Shown here one piece after another: positions 24,048-33,303 of a DNA stretch of 64,000 bases. The notes under the pieces are model-generated. The model made no database searches, was not told the origin of the DNA, and worked only from the letters and a program-made list of their open reading frames with translations. Numbering within the stretch: position 1 is the first letter of the stretch; every line of letters starts with the position of its first letter. The position numbers and the translations under genes are program-made. The stretch is from Candidatus Aquidulcis sp. (GTDB lineage: Bacteria; Chloroflexota; Anaerolineae; UBA4142), in the NCBI GenBank assembly GCA_020723345.1, contig DYJA01000020.1, forward strand, positions 1-64,000, given 5' to 3'.

Positions 24048-25154
24048 ATGCGTAAACTTGGACTGCTCGTACTGACACTCGCGCTGATCGGCGTCAGCGC
24101 GTTCCTGTTGGGCTGCGCGCCGCTTGCGCTGGTATCTGCCGCGCCAGTGCAGCCGGTTACTGCTTCAATCGCGCAAGTCAATCCGGCGTCCGCCGTCGTT
24201 CAACCCAACGCCCCTAAACTTTCCGTCGCCACGCGCAAAGTCCTCGACGAAGGCAACAAGCAAATGCGCGCCAAGGACTACGAAGCCGCGCTGGCGTCGT
24301 ACCAAACCGTCGTGCAAGCGCAACCCGAAGTCGCCGACGGCTATCTCGCGCTCGGGCGCGCGTACGGCGCGATGAAAAATTACGATCAGGCAATCGCCGT
24401 GTACGAATCCGGCGTCACCACCCTGCCGAACAACGTGGACATGCGGATCGCGCTCGGCAACACGTACAACGCGCGCGGATTTCACATCGACCCACGCTGC
24501 GGCTCGCCGCACAGCGGCATCGGCGCGTCGCCCGGAACGAAGGACGACAAGTTCTTGCGCGAGCAATGGATCGCCAAAGCCGACAGCAATTACCAAAGCG
24601 CGCTGGGCGCGTTCGGCGGCGCGCTGGCGTTGAGTCCCAACAACGTCGCCGCGCACGACGGCATCGCGTACGCGCACTTTCGGCAGGGGAATTACGACAT
24701 CGCCGCCGCGTGGGCGGGACGCGCGGTGCAACTCGCGCCGAAAGATTCGCATCGCTATGTCGCCGTCGCGAATAATTATCGGCGGATGCGCGATTACGAA
24801 ACCGCGCTGACGTGGTACGATCAAGCGATCGCGCGCAACGTCAAGGATTACGGCGCGATCAAGTACCTGTGGGAAACGTACCAAGCGCTGAAAGATTGGG
24901 ATCGCGCGATTGCGCGCTTGACGCAAATCGTTCAAGCCGATCCGAAAAACACCGAAGCGAGTTTGCGACTTGGACAAGCGTACGCCGCGAAAGGCGATCT
25001 GACATCCGCGCTGACCTGGTTCGAGAATACGTTGACGCTAAATCCGGAGTTGGGCGAAGCGTGGAAGTACGCCGCGCCGGTTTACAAGAAACTGGGTAAT
25101 ACGGAAAAATTCCAACTCGCGGTGAGGAACGCCGAATGGTACAAGCACAAGTAA
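24048..25154 (+). CDS. TPR-repeat lipoprotein
   Basis: A 368-residue lipoprotein: signal peptide with lipobox LLGC (Cys near residue 23), a linker of about 35 residues, then tetratricopeptide repeats from residue about 65 to 360 (for example YEAALASYQTVVQAQPEVADGYLALGRAYG and YETALTWYDQAIARN). A non-TPR insertion near residue 145-175 contains HIDPRCGSPHSGIG. ATG at 24048 follows AAAGGAGG. It overlaps the AmrS-like gene by 19 bases, so the two are co-translated. TPR lipoproteins usually act as envelope scaffolds. Confidence 0.88.
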   Translation: MRKLGLLVLTLALIGVSAFLLGCAPLALVSAAPVQPVTASIAQVNPASAVVQPNAPKLSVATRKVLDEGNKQMRAKDYEAALASYQTVVQAQPEVADGYLALGRAYGAMKNYDQAIAVYESGVTTLPNNVDMRIALGNTYNARGFHIDPRCGSPHSGIGASPGTKDDKFLREQWIAKADSNYQSALGAFGGALALSPNNVAAHDGIAYAHFRQGNYDIAAAWAGRAVQLAPKDSHRYVAVANNYRRMRDYETALTWYDQAIARNVKDYGAIKYLWETYQALKDWDRAIARLTQIVQADPKNTEASLRLGQAYAAKGDLTSALTWFENTLTLNPELGEAWKYAAPVYKKLGNTEKFQLAVRNAEWYKHK

Positions 25155-26335
25155 CGCGCCGCGAATTTCTCAAGGCGTCCGCGCTCGTCGCCGCGCAAGT
25201 CACTTGCGGCGCGTGGTTGACCGGCTGCGCGAACGCGCTCGCGGCGAGCGCGCCGCCGCCCGCCGCGAGCGACGCGCCCGCGCCCATCGCCACGCCGACG
25301 CTGTCGCGCGAACTGCCTTTCTCCGGTTGGCGCGAGGTCAAGTACTACGACCAACTCGCGAGCGCGGTCGTGCAGTGCGCGCAGTGTCCGCGCCGGTGCG
25401 TGATCGCGCCGAACGCGCGCGGCTTTTGTCAGACGCGCGAAAATCGCGACGGCAAACTGTACTCGGTCGTCTACGGTCGCCCGTGCATCACCAAAACCAC
25501 ACCCATCGAAAAAGCGGCGATCTATCACATGCTGCCGGGGACGCAAAGTTATTCGCTCGGCACGGCGGGGTGCAATCTCGCGTGCCTCTATTGCCAGAAT
25601 TACACGATTGCGCGCGCCAAGCCGGAAGAAGTCGAATCGTACACGATGACGCCGGACGACGTGGTCGCCGCTGCGCTGAAAGCGAAAACGAAATCGATCA
25701 CGTTTTCGTACTCGGAGGCGAGCGTCGCGTTCGAGTGGATGATGGATATCGCGAAAGTCGCACGCGCAAAAGGATTGAAGGTCATCCTGAAAACCGGCGG
25801 CTATATCAACGAAGCGCCGTTGAAAGAATTGTGCGGCGCGCTCGACGCGATCAACGTCGACATGAAGGGCTTTAGCCAAACGTTTTACGATCAGGTGTGT
25901 CAAGGCGAACTCAAGTACGTGCTCGAAACGATCAAGACGATTCGCCGCGAGAACAAAGCGTGGCTCGAAGTGGCGAACCTGGTCGTGCCCGGTTACAACG
26001 ATGATCCGAAAATGATCGGCGATTTTTGCGCGTGGTTCAAAGAGAATCTCGGCGACGATGTGCCGGTCTTTTTCACGCGGTACGAACCGGCGTACCGTCT
26101 GCGAATGCCGCCGACGCCGGTCGAAACGATGGAGCGCACGTACAAAATCGCGCGCGACGCCGGACTCAAGTACGCGTACGTCGGCAATCTACCGGGGCAT
26201 ACCGGCGCGAACACGTACTGTCCCAAGTGTGGCAAGTTGTTGATCGAGCGCGTCGGTTTCGACATCAAGCAGAACCAGATCGCCAAGGGCAAGTGTAAAT
26301 TCTGCGGCGAAACGATCAATGGCAAATGGGCTTAA
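25136..26335 (+). CDS. AmmeMemoRadiSam system radical SAM protein (AmrS-like) with Tat-like signal
   Basis: Radical SAM enzyme of the AmrS type, of unknown reaction. The cluster motif CNLACLYCQ near residue 147 is CxxxCxxC; an upstream Cys-rich segment (CAQCPRRC...GFCQ) near residue 82-100 and a C-terminal zinc-ribbon-like pair (CPKCG and CKFCG) are present. Unusually the N-terminus reads RREFLKASALVAAQVTCGAWLTGC followed by an Ala/Pro linker, a Tat signal with lipobox. Export would place a SAM- and reductant-dependent enzyme outside the membrane. The start at 25136 has GAGG upstream and keeps the RR motif. The AmmeMemoRadiSam partner proteins AmmA and Memo are not adjacent. Confidence 0.88.
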   Translation: MVQAQVTRREFLKASALVAAQVTCGAWLTGCANALAASAPPPAASDAPAPIATPTLSRELPFSGWREVKYYDQLASAVVQCAQCPRRCVIAPNARGFCQTRENRDGKLYSVVYGRPCITKTTPIEKAAIYHMLPGTQSYSLGTAGCNLACLYCQNYTIARAKPEEVESYTMTPDDVVAAALKAKTKSITFSYSEASVAFEWMMDIAKVARAKGLKVILKTGGYINEAPLKELCGALDAINVDMKGFSQTFYDQVCQGELKYVLETIKTIRRENKAWLEVANLVVPGYNDDPKMIGDFCAWFKENLGDDVPVFFTRYEPAYRLRMPPTPVETMERTYKIARDAGLKYAYVGNLPGHTGANTYCPKCGKLLIERVGFDIKQNQIAKGKCKFCGETINGKWA

Positions 26336-28686
26336 TGGCACTCGCGTTCGCATTGATCGGCTTGACCAGTTTGATCGGTCAAATCGTGCTGCTGCGCGAA
26401 CTGTTCGTCGTCTTTTACGGCAACGAACTTTCTGTTGGCGCGATTCTGGCGGGCTGGCTGGGCTGGGTCGCCGTTGGCAGTTGGCTGTTGCCGCGTATGT
26501 CATTGCGAGCGATTTCTGCGAAGCAATCCCCAACTCGCGAATCGGGGATTGCTTCGTCGCGGTCCTTCGACTCCGCAACAAAAACCGCTGCTCCGCTCAG
26601 GACGCTCCTCGCAATGACAGAATCAACCTCCGCGTCCATCCGCGTTTGTCCGCGTCGTCTATTTGCAATTCTCCAAGCTGCGACACTCATCGTTTTGCCG
26701 CTCCAACTTTTCCTCGTTTCGAATATTCGCGCGTGGGCGGGCGCGATTCCCGGCGAAATTCTCGGCTTCTTCCCGATGCTCGCGTGGTCGCTCGTCGCGC
26801 TTGCGCCGTTGTGTCTGCTCCTCGGTTGGCAATTCACGACCGCGTGCCAGGTCGCCGCGCCGCGCTTTTCCCCCGGTCAAGTGTATCTTTTCGAATCGCT
26901 CGGCGCGGTCGCGGGCGGTTTGCTCGCGAGTTTTATTTTGCTGGAACGTTTCGACGCGTGGCAGATCGCGCTCGCGCTGGCATGGGTGAATGTGTTATCG
27001 GCAACCCTCCTATTGGGACGCAGACAAATGCGGACAAACGCGGACAACCTACAGAATGATCCGTGTTCATCCGCGTTCGTCCGCGTCCTATTTTTCATAA
27101 TCTTCGTTGCGGGACTAACATTATTACCAGCGCTGGCGACGAATTTGCGCGCAGTCTCCCTCGCGCAACTGTGGCGCGGCTTTACGCTCGTCGAAAGCCG
27201 CGATTCGATCTACGGCAATCTCGCGGTGACGACGCGCGGCGCGCAGTTCGCGTTTTTCGAAAACGGCTTGCTGCTCGCGACGACGGAAGATTTTCTCGCG
27301 GCGGAAGAGACCGCGCATTACGCGCTGCTGCAACAGACCAACCCCGCGCGCGTTCTGCTGATCGGCGGCGGCGTCAACGGCACGCTGCGCGAAATCTTGA
27401 AACACCCGGTCGCGCACGTCGATTACGTCGAACTCGATCCGACGCTCGTCGCGACCGCGCGCAAATATCTGCCGGAGCCGGATCGCCGCGCGCTGGACGA
27501 TCCGCGTGTGACGATCCACAACGTCGACGGGCGGCTGTTCGTGCGCGAACAGATCGCGCGCGGCGAAAAGTACGCGGTCGTCCTGCAAAGCGTCCCGCAT
27601 CCGTTCACCGCGCAGATCAACCGGATGTACACGCGCGAATTTTTCGCGGAGGCGCGACAGATTCTGCGCGACGACGGCGTGTTCGCGCTCACGCTCATCT
27701 CGAACGAAAACGCGGCGAGCCGCGAAATGCAAAATCTCGACGCGTCGGTGGACCGCGCGCTGCGCGAGGTGTTTGCCGACGTTTTGATCTTGCCGGGCGA
27801 CGACGCGCTTCTCCTCGCGTCGCCGCGCGCGAACGTGTTGACGCGCGACATCAAAACACTTGCGCGGCGCTGGACGCAGCGCAAATTGCAAACGACGCTC
27901 GCGACGCCATCGCATTTGGAACAGCGGTTGAACGAGGAACGCATCGAGTACGCGCGCCAAGTATTCGGGCGCGCCGCGCCGGTGAATCGCGATTTTGAAC
28001 CGGTCGGTTTGTACTTCGACTTGACACTGTGGGCGAGTTACTGGTCGGCATCGCTGCGCGACGCGATGAACGCGGCGATGCAATTGCAAACGTGGTGGTT
28101 CGTGCCGTTGCTGATCGTCGTCGGCGCGGGCGCGCTGGCGTTCGCGCGTTCGGCGCGGCGATCACGACACGCGATTGTGTGGACGCTCGCGGCGTTGGGA
28201 TTCGCGGGGATGGTGTGGCAAGTCGTCGTGATCTTTGCGTTTCAAATTTTGCACGGCTATGTGTACCACGAAATCGCGCTGATGATGACCGCGTTCATGG
28301 CGGGTCTCGCGGTCGGGAGCGCGTGGGCGACGCGCGCGCGCGCGACCATTCGCGGGCTGATCGTCATCGAAATTGGCGCGGTGATCTTTTCGCTGCTCTT
28401 GCCGCTGGCATTGATCGCGATGCAGAACGCAAGCAGCGCGCCGTCGATTCTTTTGCCGGCGCTGATCGGCGTGAGCGGATTGCTCGTCGGCGCGGCGTTT
28501 CCGTTGGCGACGCGATTTGTGGAGGACGCCGCCGGCGCGCTGTACGCGGCGGATCTTCTCGGCGCGAGTGTCGGCGCGTTGCTCGCGGGCGCGCTCCTCA
28601 TTCCGATCCTGGGACTGTCGCAGACGATGCTCGCGGTGGCGAGCTTGAATTTGTTCGCGTTGGGTTTGCTGATCATCGAAAAGTAA
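26326..28686 (+). CDS. Membrane protein with spermidine-synthase-like domain, two repeats inserted in frame
   Basis: Membrane helices at the N-terminus (about residues 3-55 and 105-230), a spermidine-synthase-fold domain at residues about 285-590, and about five to six helices at the end. The fold is shown by YGNLAV, LIGGGVNGTLREIL, DYVELDPTLV and MYTREFFAEARQIL. The catalytic aspartates are not obvious: where a D-x-x-D-P segment is expected the text is VVLQSVPHPFT, so aminopropyl transfer is doubtful. Residues about 58-113 and 230-256 are translated from palindromic repeats (26499-26619 and 27015-27091) that kept the frame. It overlaps the radical SAM gene by 10 bases. Confidence 0.82.
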   Translation: MGLMALAFALIGLTSLIGQIVLLRELFVVFYGNELSVGAILAGWLGWVAVGSWLLPRMSLRAISAKQSPTRESGIASSRSFDSATKTAAPLRTLLAMTESTSASIRVCPRRLFAILQAATLIVLPLQLFLVSNIRAWAGAIPGEILGFFPMLAWSLVALAPLCLLLGWQFTTACQVAAPRFSPGQVYLFESLGAVAGGLLASFILLERFDAWQIALALAWVNVLSATLLLGRRQMRTNADNLQNDPCSSAFVRVLFFIIFVAGLTLLPALATNLRAVSLAQLWRGFTLVESRDSIYGNLAVTTRGAQFAFFENGLLLATTEDFLAAEETAHYALLQQTNPARVLLIGGGVNGTLREILKHPVAHVDYVELDPTLVATARKYLPEPDRRALDDPRVTIHNVDGRLFVREQIARGEKYAVVLQSVPHPFTAQINRMYTREFFAEARQILRDDGVFALTLISNENAASREMQNLDASVDRALREVFADVLILPGDDALLLASPRANVLTRDIKTLARRWTQRKLQTTLATPSHLEQRLNEERIEYARQVFGRAAPVNRDFEPVGLYFDLTLWASYWSASLRDAMNAAMQLQTWWFVPLLIVVGAGALAFARSARRSRHAIVWTLAALGFAGMVWQVVVIFAFQILHGYVYHEIALMMTAFMAGLAVGSAWATRARATIRGLIVIEIGAVIFSLLLPLALIAMQNASSAPSILLPALIGVSGLLVGAAFPLATRFVEDAAGALYAADLLGASVGALLAGALLIPILGLSQTMLAVASLNLFALGLLIIEK
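26499..26619. repeat. Dispersed palindrome GTCATTGCGAG family, inserted in a coding region
   Basis: A 121-bp element bounded by GTCATTGCGAG and CTCGCAATGAC, with an internal palindrome GAAGCAATCCCC...GGGGATTGCTTCG. Related sequences are at 42534-42596, and parts occur at 11190-11225 and 58782-58800. Its translation (RAISAKQSPTRESGIASSR and so on) interrupts a membrane region of the host protein. Confidence 0.88.
27015..27091. repeat. Dispersed palindrome GGACGCGGAC family, inserted in a coding region
   Basis: Left arm GGGACGCAGACAAATGCGG and following bases, right arm from CCGTGTTCATCCGCG to CCGCGTCC. It is a relative of the elements at 11333 and 17669, lying in frame in the same membrane-protein gene as the repeat at 26499. 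A single arm-like piece also follows that first insertion (about 26628-26660). Confidence 0.82.
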
Positions 28687-28754
28687 GGGCGAAGCATTTT
28701 TCTGATCCTTCGACTCTGCTGCGCTCCGCTCAGGACGAAAAATGCTTCGCCCCT
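28686..28754. repeat. Palindrome with GGGCGAAGCATTTTTC arms
   Basis: Left arm about 28686-28702, right arm 28737-28754, loop about 34 bases with a CCTTCGACT...GCTCAGGA core that also occurs in the element at 26499 (about 26562-26602). It sits between two convergent genes and may terminate both. Confidence 0.85.
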
Positions 28755-28760
28755 ACCCGG

Positions 28761-31700
28761 TCACCGCACGATCTTCAGAAATCTCTCCAACAGTTTTGGA
28801 TCAAAGTGTTTTCCGACTTGCTGGCGGATGTATTCGCGCGCCTGTTCCTCAGACCACGCCGCGCGGTACGGACGCTCGGAACGTAACGCATCCCAGACAT
28901 CGACCAGCGCAAAGATGCGCGCGGTGAGTGGAATGGCTTCGCCCGCCAAACCGCGCGGGTACCCGGTGCCATCCCATTTTTCGTGGTGACAGTACGGAAT
29001 GTCGAGCGCGGAGTGCAAATAGGGAATCGGCTTGAGCAAGTCGAGCGCGAATTCCGGATGACGACGCATGATTTTCCATTCTTCATCCGTTAGCGACTCC
29101 GGTTTTCGCAGAATGTGATCGGGCACGCCGATCTTGCCGATATCGTGCAGCAACGCGCCGCGCCGGATGTTGATCAATTCGATTTCGTTGACGCCGACTG
29201 CGCGCGCCAGTTGCTCTGTGAGTTCGGCGACGCGCTCCGAGTGTCCTTCGGTTTCTTGATCGCGCAGATCGAGCGCGCGCGACCATCCTTCGATGGTCGC
29301 GTCGTAGGACAAGACCAGACCCGAGTGGGTGCGCTGCAATTCTTCGAACAACTGCGCGTTGTCGATCGCGATGGCGGCTTGCCCCGCGAGCATCTGGATA
29401 AAGTTCAGCCATTCCGGATCCGCGCGGAGCGGCGCGCGCTGATAAACTTCGAGCACGCCTTTGATCTTGCCTTTGGCAACGAGCGGCACACCGCAGTACG
29501 CCGCGAACCCTTCCCCGGCGGACTCGCGTTCTGTGGACTGCGCGAGATTGCGCACGGTCACGACACGCCGTTCGCGCGCGACGGTTCCCGCGTATCCTTC
29601 GCCGATCCGCCACGTGCGTCGTTCGATCCCTTTGGTGCGGAAACCGCGCCCGGCGGCATATTCGAGCGATTGGAGCGCCGGATTGAACAACAAGATCACG
29701 GCGGCATCGACGCGCAATTGCGTGATCGCCTGGTCGAGGAGGATGTTGAGCGTAAACCGCAAATCGAGACTGGCGTTGATGGTTTGATCCACCGTTCGCA
29801 GCGCGACGAGATACTGCAATTGCTGTTCGGTTTTTTCGTGCAGCGACGCGCGGTGCAGCGCGTTCGCGGTGATGTCGGCAATCGCGGTCAGAACGTTTAG
29901 TTCCTCCGGCGCGATCGGGGTGACGCGTCCGATGGCGAGCGCGCCGACGACGCTGCCTTGCACGATCAGAGGCACCATCGCCAGCGCGGTCAGATAACCG
30001 ATCTGGTCGCGCCAATAGTAATACGGATCATTCTGCAAATCGTTCGTCACGTACGGACGCGCCGTTTCAAAGACGTGCCCGCTGATGCCCTTGCCGGCCG
30101 GCACCTGGAATTCGGGGCCCCCGGACCAAATCCCGCAGCCCACTTCGACATGCGCCGCGCCGTCGTCCGGGTCGCGCGTGATGATCGATGCCGCGTCCGC
30201 GTTCAAGAGCGTTTGCGCTTGGTCGAGAATCACCGGCAGCATTTCGGCGCGCGTCGGCGCGGCGCGCAATGCTGCGCTCACTGCCGCGACGGCGAGCAAT
30301 TCGCGCTCGCGCTGTTTGCGTTCGGTAATGTCGGTCAGCGTCCCTTCGAAATACGTGACGTTGCCGCGCAGGTCGCGCACCACGCGCGCGTTGTCCAGCG
30401 CGACGATCGGGCGACCGTCTTTACGCTTGAGCGTGACTTCGACGTTGCGAACCTCGCCGTTTTGCATCATCGCGGCAACCACGGCTGTGCGCGCGGCCGG
30501 ATCGACGTACAGCGCGGCGCCAATGTCGACCGCCATCAATTCTTCGAGCGACGCGTAGCCGAGCAGGCGCAGCAAGGCAGGATTCGCCGCGAGGATTTGC
30601 CCATCCGGCGTGCTGCGGTACACTCCATCCGGCACGTTCTCGAACAGACTGCGATAATTCGTTTCGGCGGCGCGCTGCGCGGCTTCGGCGTGCTTGCGGG
30701 CTTCCTCCACGGCGATAGCGGAAGCGAGCACGCCCATCACTTGTTCGTCTTCCGCGCTCGGCGCGAGATCGCGTTGGTAAACGACGCACAGCGAACCGAC
30801 CGCTTCCTCACCCAATTTGACGACGCGACCGATATAAGTCTGCAATTGATAGGGCAAAACGTTCGGATCGGTTTGCGCGTAAGGCGTTTCGAGCAGATGG
30901 CGCACGACGAGCGATTGATCGCGCGCGTGTTGAATCACGTCGTAGCAGAGATGCCCTTGGGGTTGGTCGACCGGATTGTAGCCGGGCGGCGCGTGCCATT
31001 GTCCCCACGAGCAGAGGAGTCCTTGATCGAGGCGATTGTACAACGCGCAATCTGCGCCCAGCAATTCGCCGCACAGCGCGGTCAGACGATTGATGTTCTC
31101 CCCCACATCGGGTCCAAAACTTAGGAAACATTCGGCGATTCGGGAAACGCGTTCTTCCGCGCGTTTGTGTTCGGTGATATCGCGGCTGATGCCGACCAGA
31201 CCGCTGATGTGTCCTCGCGGATCGCGGAGGGGAACCTTGGTCACCAACAACCACCGCGGCTCCCCACTAGGCAATGGCGATAACTCTTCTTGGTTGATCA
31301 GCGGGCTAGCCGACTCGAGTACTTTTCGATCGTCAGCCAAGAATCGTTCAGCAAGTTCTCGCGGACGAAAGTCAAAGTCGGTTTTGCCCAGCGCATCCTC
31401 CTGCGATTTCGCGCCCAGGGCTTGGAGATGCGCCGGATTGTTCAACACGAATTTGCACGCCGCGTCCTTGACATAGACGCGATCCGGCAAGTTGTCGATG
31501 ACCGTCCGCAATAGATTGCGCTCGGCTGCCAATGCCTGTTCTGCGCGTTTGCGCTCGATGGCTGCCGCCAAGACGTTGGCAACCGCCTGAAGAAAATCCG
31601 TATCGCCCTGCGAAAAAATGCGGTGGGCGGTGGTGTGCGCGCCGAGTACGCCAAAGGGTTGCGTCGGTCCGCGAATGATGACGCTCATTCCGCTGACGAC

Positions 31701-32489
31701 GCCGTGATCGAACAGCAGCGGCGGACCATTGAAACGCTTTTCCGCGCGCAAATCTTCCACCACGACCGGTTGCTCGGAAAGCAAAGTATATCCCGCTTGA
31801 GATTCCAAACCCGCGCTCACCGTCGCGCGTCCAACGAGACCGGGTTGCCAGCCCACGCCGGCGCGCAAGAGCAACGTTTGATCGTTGGGCGATAACTCGA
31901 GCACTTTGGCAAATTCGACGCGCAAGGTTTGGGCAACCAACGCGACCACCTCGTCGAACAACTCGGTGAGGGTGATGTGACTCGCCAGCGCGCGCTGACC
32001 GAGCGCGGCGACCTGGGCTTGTTGCTGCGCGTGGATTTGCAGTGTGTGCTCCGCGTGTCTGCGCTCATTCAATTCGCTCTGAACGTCCTGCAACAATTGT
32101 CGATTTTCGATCACGAGACTCTGCTTATCCAGCGCCTGGTCGAGCGTGATGAGCAATTCGTCCACATTGATCGGTTTGATGAAATAGTGATACGCGCCGT
32201 GCGACAATGCGTGGATCGCGGTCTCCAGCGTCGCGTGCCCGGTGATGATGAGCGCTTCCAAATCGGGATGCCGGGTTTTGAGTTGCGCGAGCAGATCGGT
32301 GCCGGAAAGATCAGGCAAGCGAATATCGAGGAGCGCGAGGTTGAAAAAGCGTTCCTCCACGAGAGCCAGCGCGGTTTTGCCATCGGGCGCGGAGACGGGC
32401 TGATAATTCTTTTTCGCCAAAATCATTTCGAGGGTACGGCGGATCCCCTCATCATCGTCAACAATGAGTATGCTGGGTCGATCGTTCAT
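28761..32489 (-). CDS. Response regulator with GAF/PAS array and HD-GYP phosphodiesterase
   Basis: 1242 residues: receiver domain (1-120, phosphorylatable Asp in LALLDIRLPD near residue 55), coiled coil, GAF (about 165-310), PAS (about 325-440), GAF-like (about 450-610), PAS (about 630-750), GAF (about 765-905), GAF (about 925-1065) and HD-GYP (about 1085-1242). The HD-GYP part has LLHDIGKIG and HHEKWDGTGYPRGL, so the metal site and the GYP loop are intact and c-di-GMP hydrolysis is expected. GAGGAATGTGGC precedes ATG at 32489. It follows a double-receiver gene by 10 bases and is the downstream end of a kinase/receiver run. Confidence 0.92.
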   Translation of the reverse strand: MNDRPSILIVDDDEGIRRTLEMILAKKNYQPVSAPDGKTALALVEERFFNLALLDIRLPDLSGTDLLAQLKTRHPDLEALIITGHATLETAIHALSHGAYHYFIKPINVDELLITLDQALDKQSLVIENRQLLQDVQSELNERRHAEHTLQIHAQQQAQVAALGQRALASHITLTELFDEVVALVAQTLRVEFAKVLELSPNDQTLLLRAGVGWQPGLVGRATVSAGLESQAGYTLLSEQPVVVEDLRAEKRFNGPPLLFDHGVVSGMSVIIRGPTQPFGVLGAHTTAHRIFSQGDTDFLQAVANVLAAAIERKRAEQALAAERNLLRTVIDNLPDRVYVKDAACKFVLNNPAHLQALGAKSQEDALGKTDFDFRPRELAERFLADDRKVLESASPLINQEELSPLPSGEPRWLLVTKVPLRDPRGHISGLVGISRDITEHKRAEERVSRIAECFLSFGPDVGENINRLTALCGELLGADCALYNRLDQGLLCSWGQWHAPPGYNPVDQPQGHLCYDVIQHARDQSLVVRHLLETPYAQTDPNVLPYQLQTYIGRVVKLGEEAVGSLCVVYQRDLAPSAEDEQVMGVLASAIAVEEARKHAEAAQRAAETNYRSLFENVPDGVYRSTPDGQILAANPALLRLLGYASLEELMAVDIGAALYVDPAARTAVVAAMMQNGEVRNVEVTLKRKDGRPIVALDNARVVRDLRGNVTYFEGTLTDITERKQRERELLAVAAVSAALRAAPTRAEMLPVILDQAQTLLNADAASIITRDPDDGAAHVEVGCGIWSGGPEFQVPAGKGISGHVFETARPYVTNDLQNDPYYYWRDQIGYLTALAMVPLIVQGSVVGALAIGRVTPIAPEELNVLTAIADITANALHRASLHEKTEQQLQYLVALRTVDQTINASLDLRFTLNILLDQAITQLRVDAAVILLFNPALQSLEYAAGRGFRTKGIERRTWRIGEGYAGTVARERRVVTVRNLAQSTERESAGEGFAAYCGVPLVAKGKIKGVLEVYQRAPLRADPEWLNFIQMLAGQAAIAIDNAQLFEELQRTHSGLVLSYDATIEGWSRALDLRDQETEGHSERVAELTEQLARAVGVNEIELINIRRGALLHDIGKIGVPDHILRKPESLTDEEWKIMRRHPEFALDLLKPIPYLHSALDIPYCHHEKWDGTGYPRGLAGEAIPLTARIFALVDVWDALRSERPYRAAWSEEQAREYIRQQVGKHFDPKLLERFLKIVR

Positions 32490-32499
32490 GCCACATTCC

Positions 32500-33264
32500 T
32501 CACGCCTTTTTGCGTTTCCCCTGCCTCACCTCTTCCACGAGTGTCAACACCTGTTCCGGGTCGAAGGGTTTGTAGAGACACGCCGACGCGCTGGCGCGCA
32601 ACGCGATTTCGACGAGCGTGTCCATTTCTTCGCGATAGCCGGTCATCATCACCACCGTCACCGCCGGATCGAGTTCGCGAATCGCCAAATAGGTCTGCAA
32701 ACCATCGATCGTCGGCAGTTTGAGATCGATAAAGATAATGTTGTATCGGTTTTGCTTTACCAACGCGATGGCTTGTTCGCCATTCTCTGTGCTCGCGACG
32801 CGGTGCCCTCTCCGTTCGAGAATCTTGGTGAGCGTCACGCACGTATCGAGGTAATCGTCGACCACGAGCACGAGCGACGCGCGCCGCGCGACGGCTTCTT
32901 CGATCAATTGCAGCAAACGATCTAAATCCAGGGGTTTGGTCAACACGGCGAGCGCGCCTTCGCGCAGCGCTTCCTGAATGCGATCCTCGACCGAAAACCC
33001 GGTCATCATGATCGCCGCGATGTCGGGCTGGATCGTCTTGATCTGTTTGTATGCGTCCACGCCATCCATGCCCGGCATCTTGATGTCCATCAGCGCGATG
33101 TCGAACGGCTGTTGCTCGACTTGATGGATTGCTGCCATCCCATCCGCGGCGATGCTCACGTTATAGCCATGGCGCTTGAGGACGAGCGCAGTCGTGCGCG
33201 CCAAATCCGCGTCATCGTCCACGACGAGCACATTCGTTTTTTCTAGCTGATTCGATTTATCCAT
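32500..33264 (-). CDS. Double receiver-domain protein
   Basis: 254 residues made of two CheY-like receiver domains and no output domain. Domain 1 (about residues 8-125) has VLVVDDDAD and the acceptor Asp in IALMDIKMPGMDG; domain 2 (about 132-250) has LVLVVDDYLD and IIFIDLKLPTIDG. Both carry the conserved Lys (TKPLD and YKPFD). Such proteins relay or split phosphoryl flow. GTG-free start: ATG at 33264 after GGAGGCGCGG; the frame is open 27 bases further upstream. It lies 39 bases after a histidine kinase and 10 bases before the HD-GYP gene, so it may link them. Confidence 0.9.
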   Translation of the reverse strand: MDKSNQLEKTNVLVVDDDADLARTTALVLKRHGYNVSIAADGMAAIHQVEQQPFDIALMDIKMPGMDGVDAYKQIKTIQPDIAAIMMTGFSVEDRIQEALREGALAVLTKPLDLDRLLQLIEEAVARRASLVLVVDDYLDTCVTLTKILERRGHRVASTENGEQAIALVKQNRYNIIFIDLKLPTIDGLQTYLAIRELDPAVTVVMMTGYREEMDTLVEIALRASASACLYKPFDPEQVLTLVEEVRQGKRKKA

Positions 33265-33303
33265 TCCGCGCCTCCAGTCGCGGGCAATCACGCCGGATTG
33301 CCC

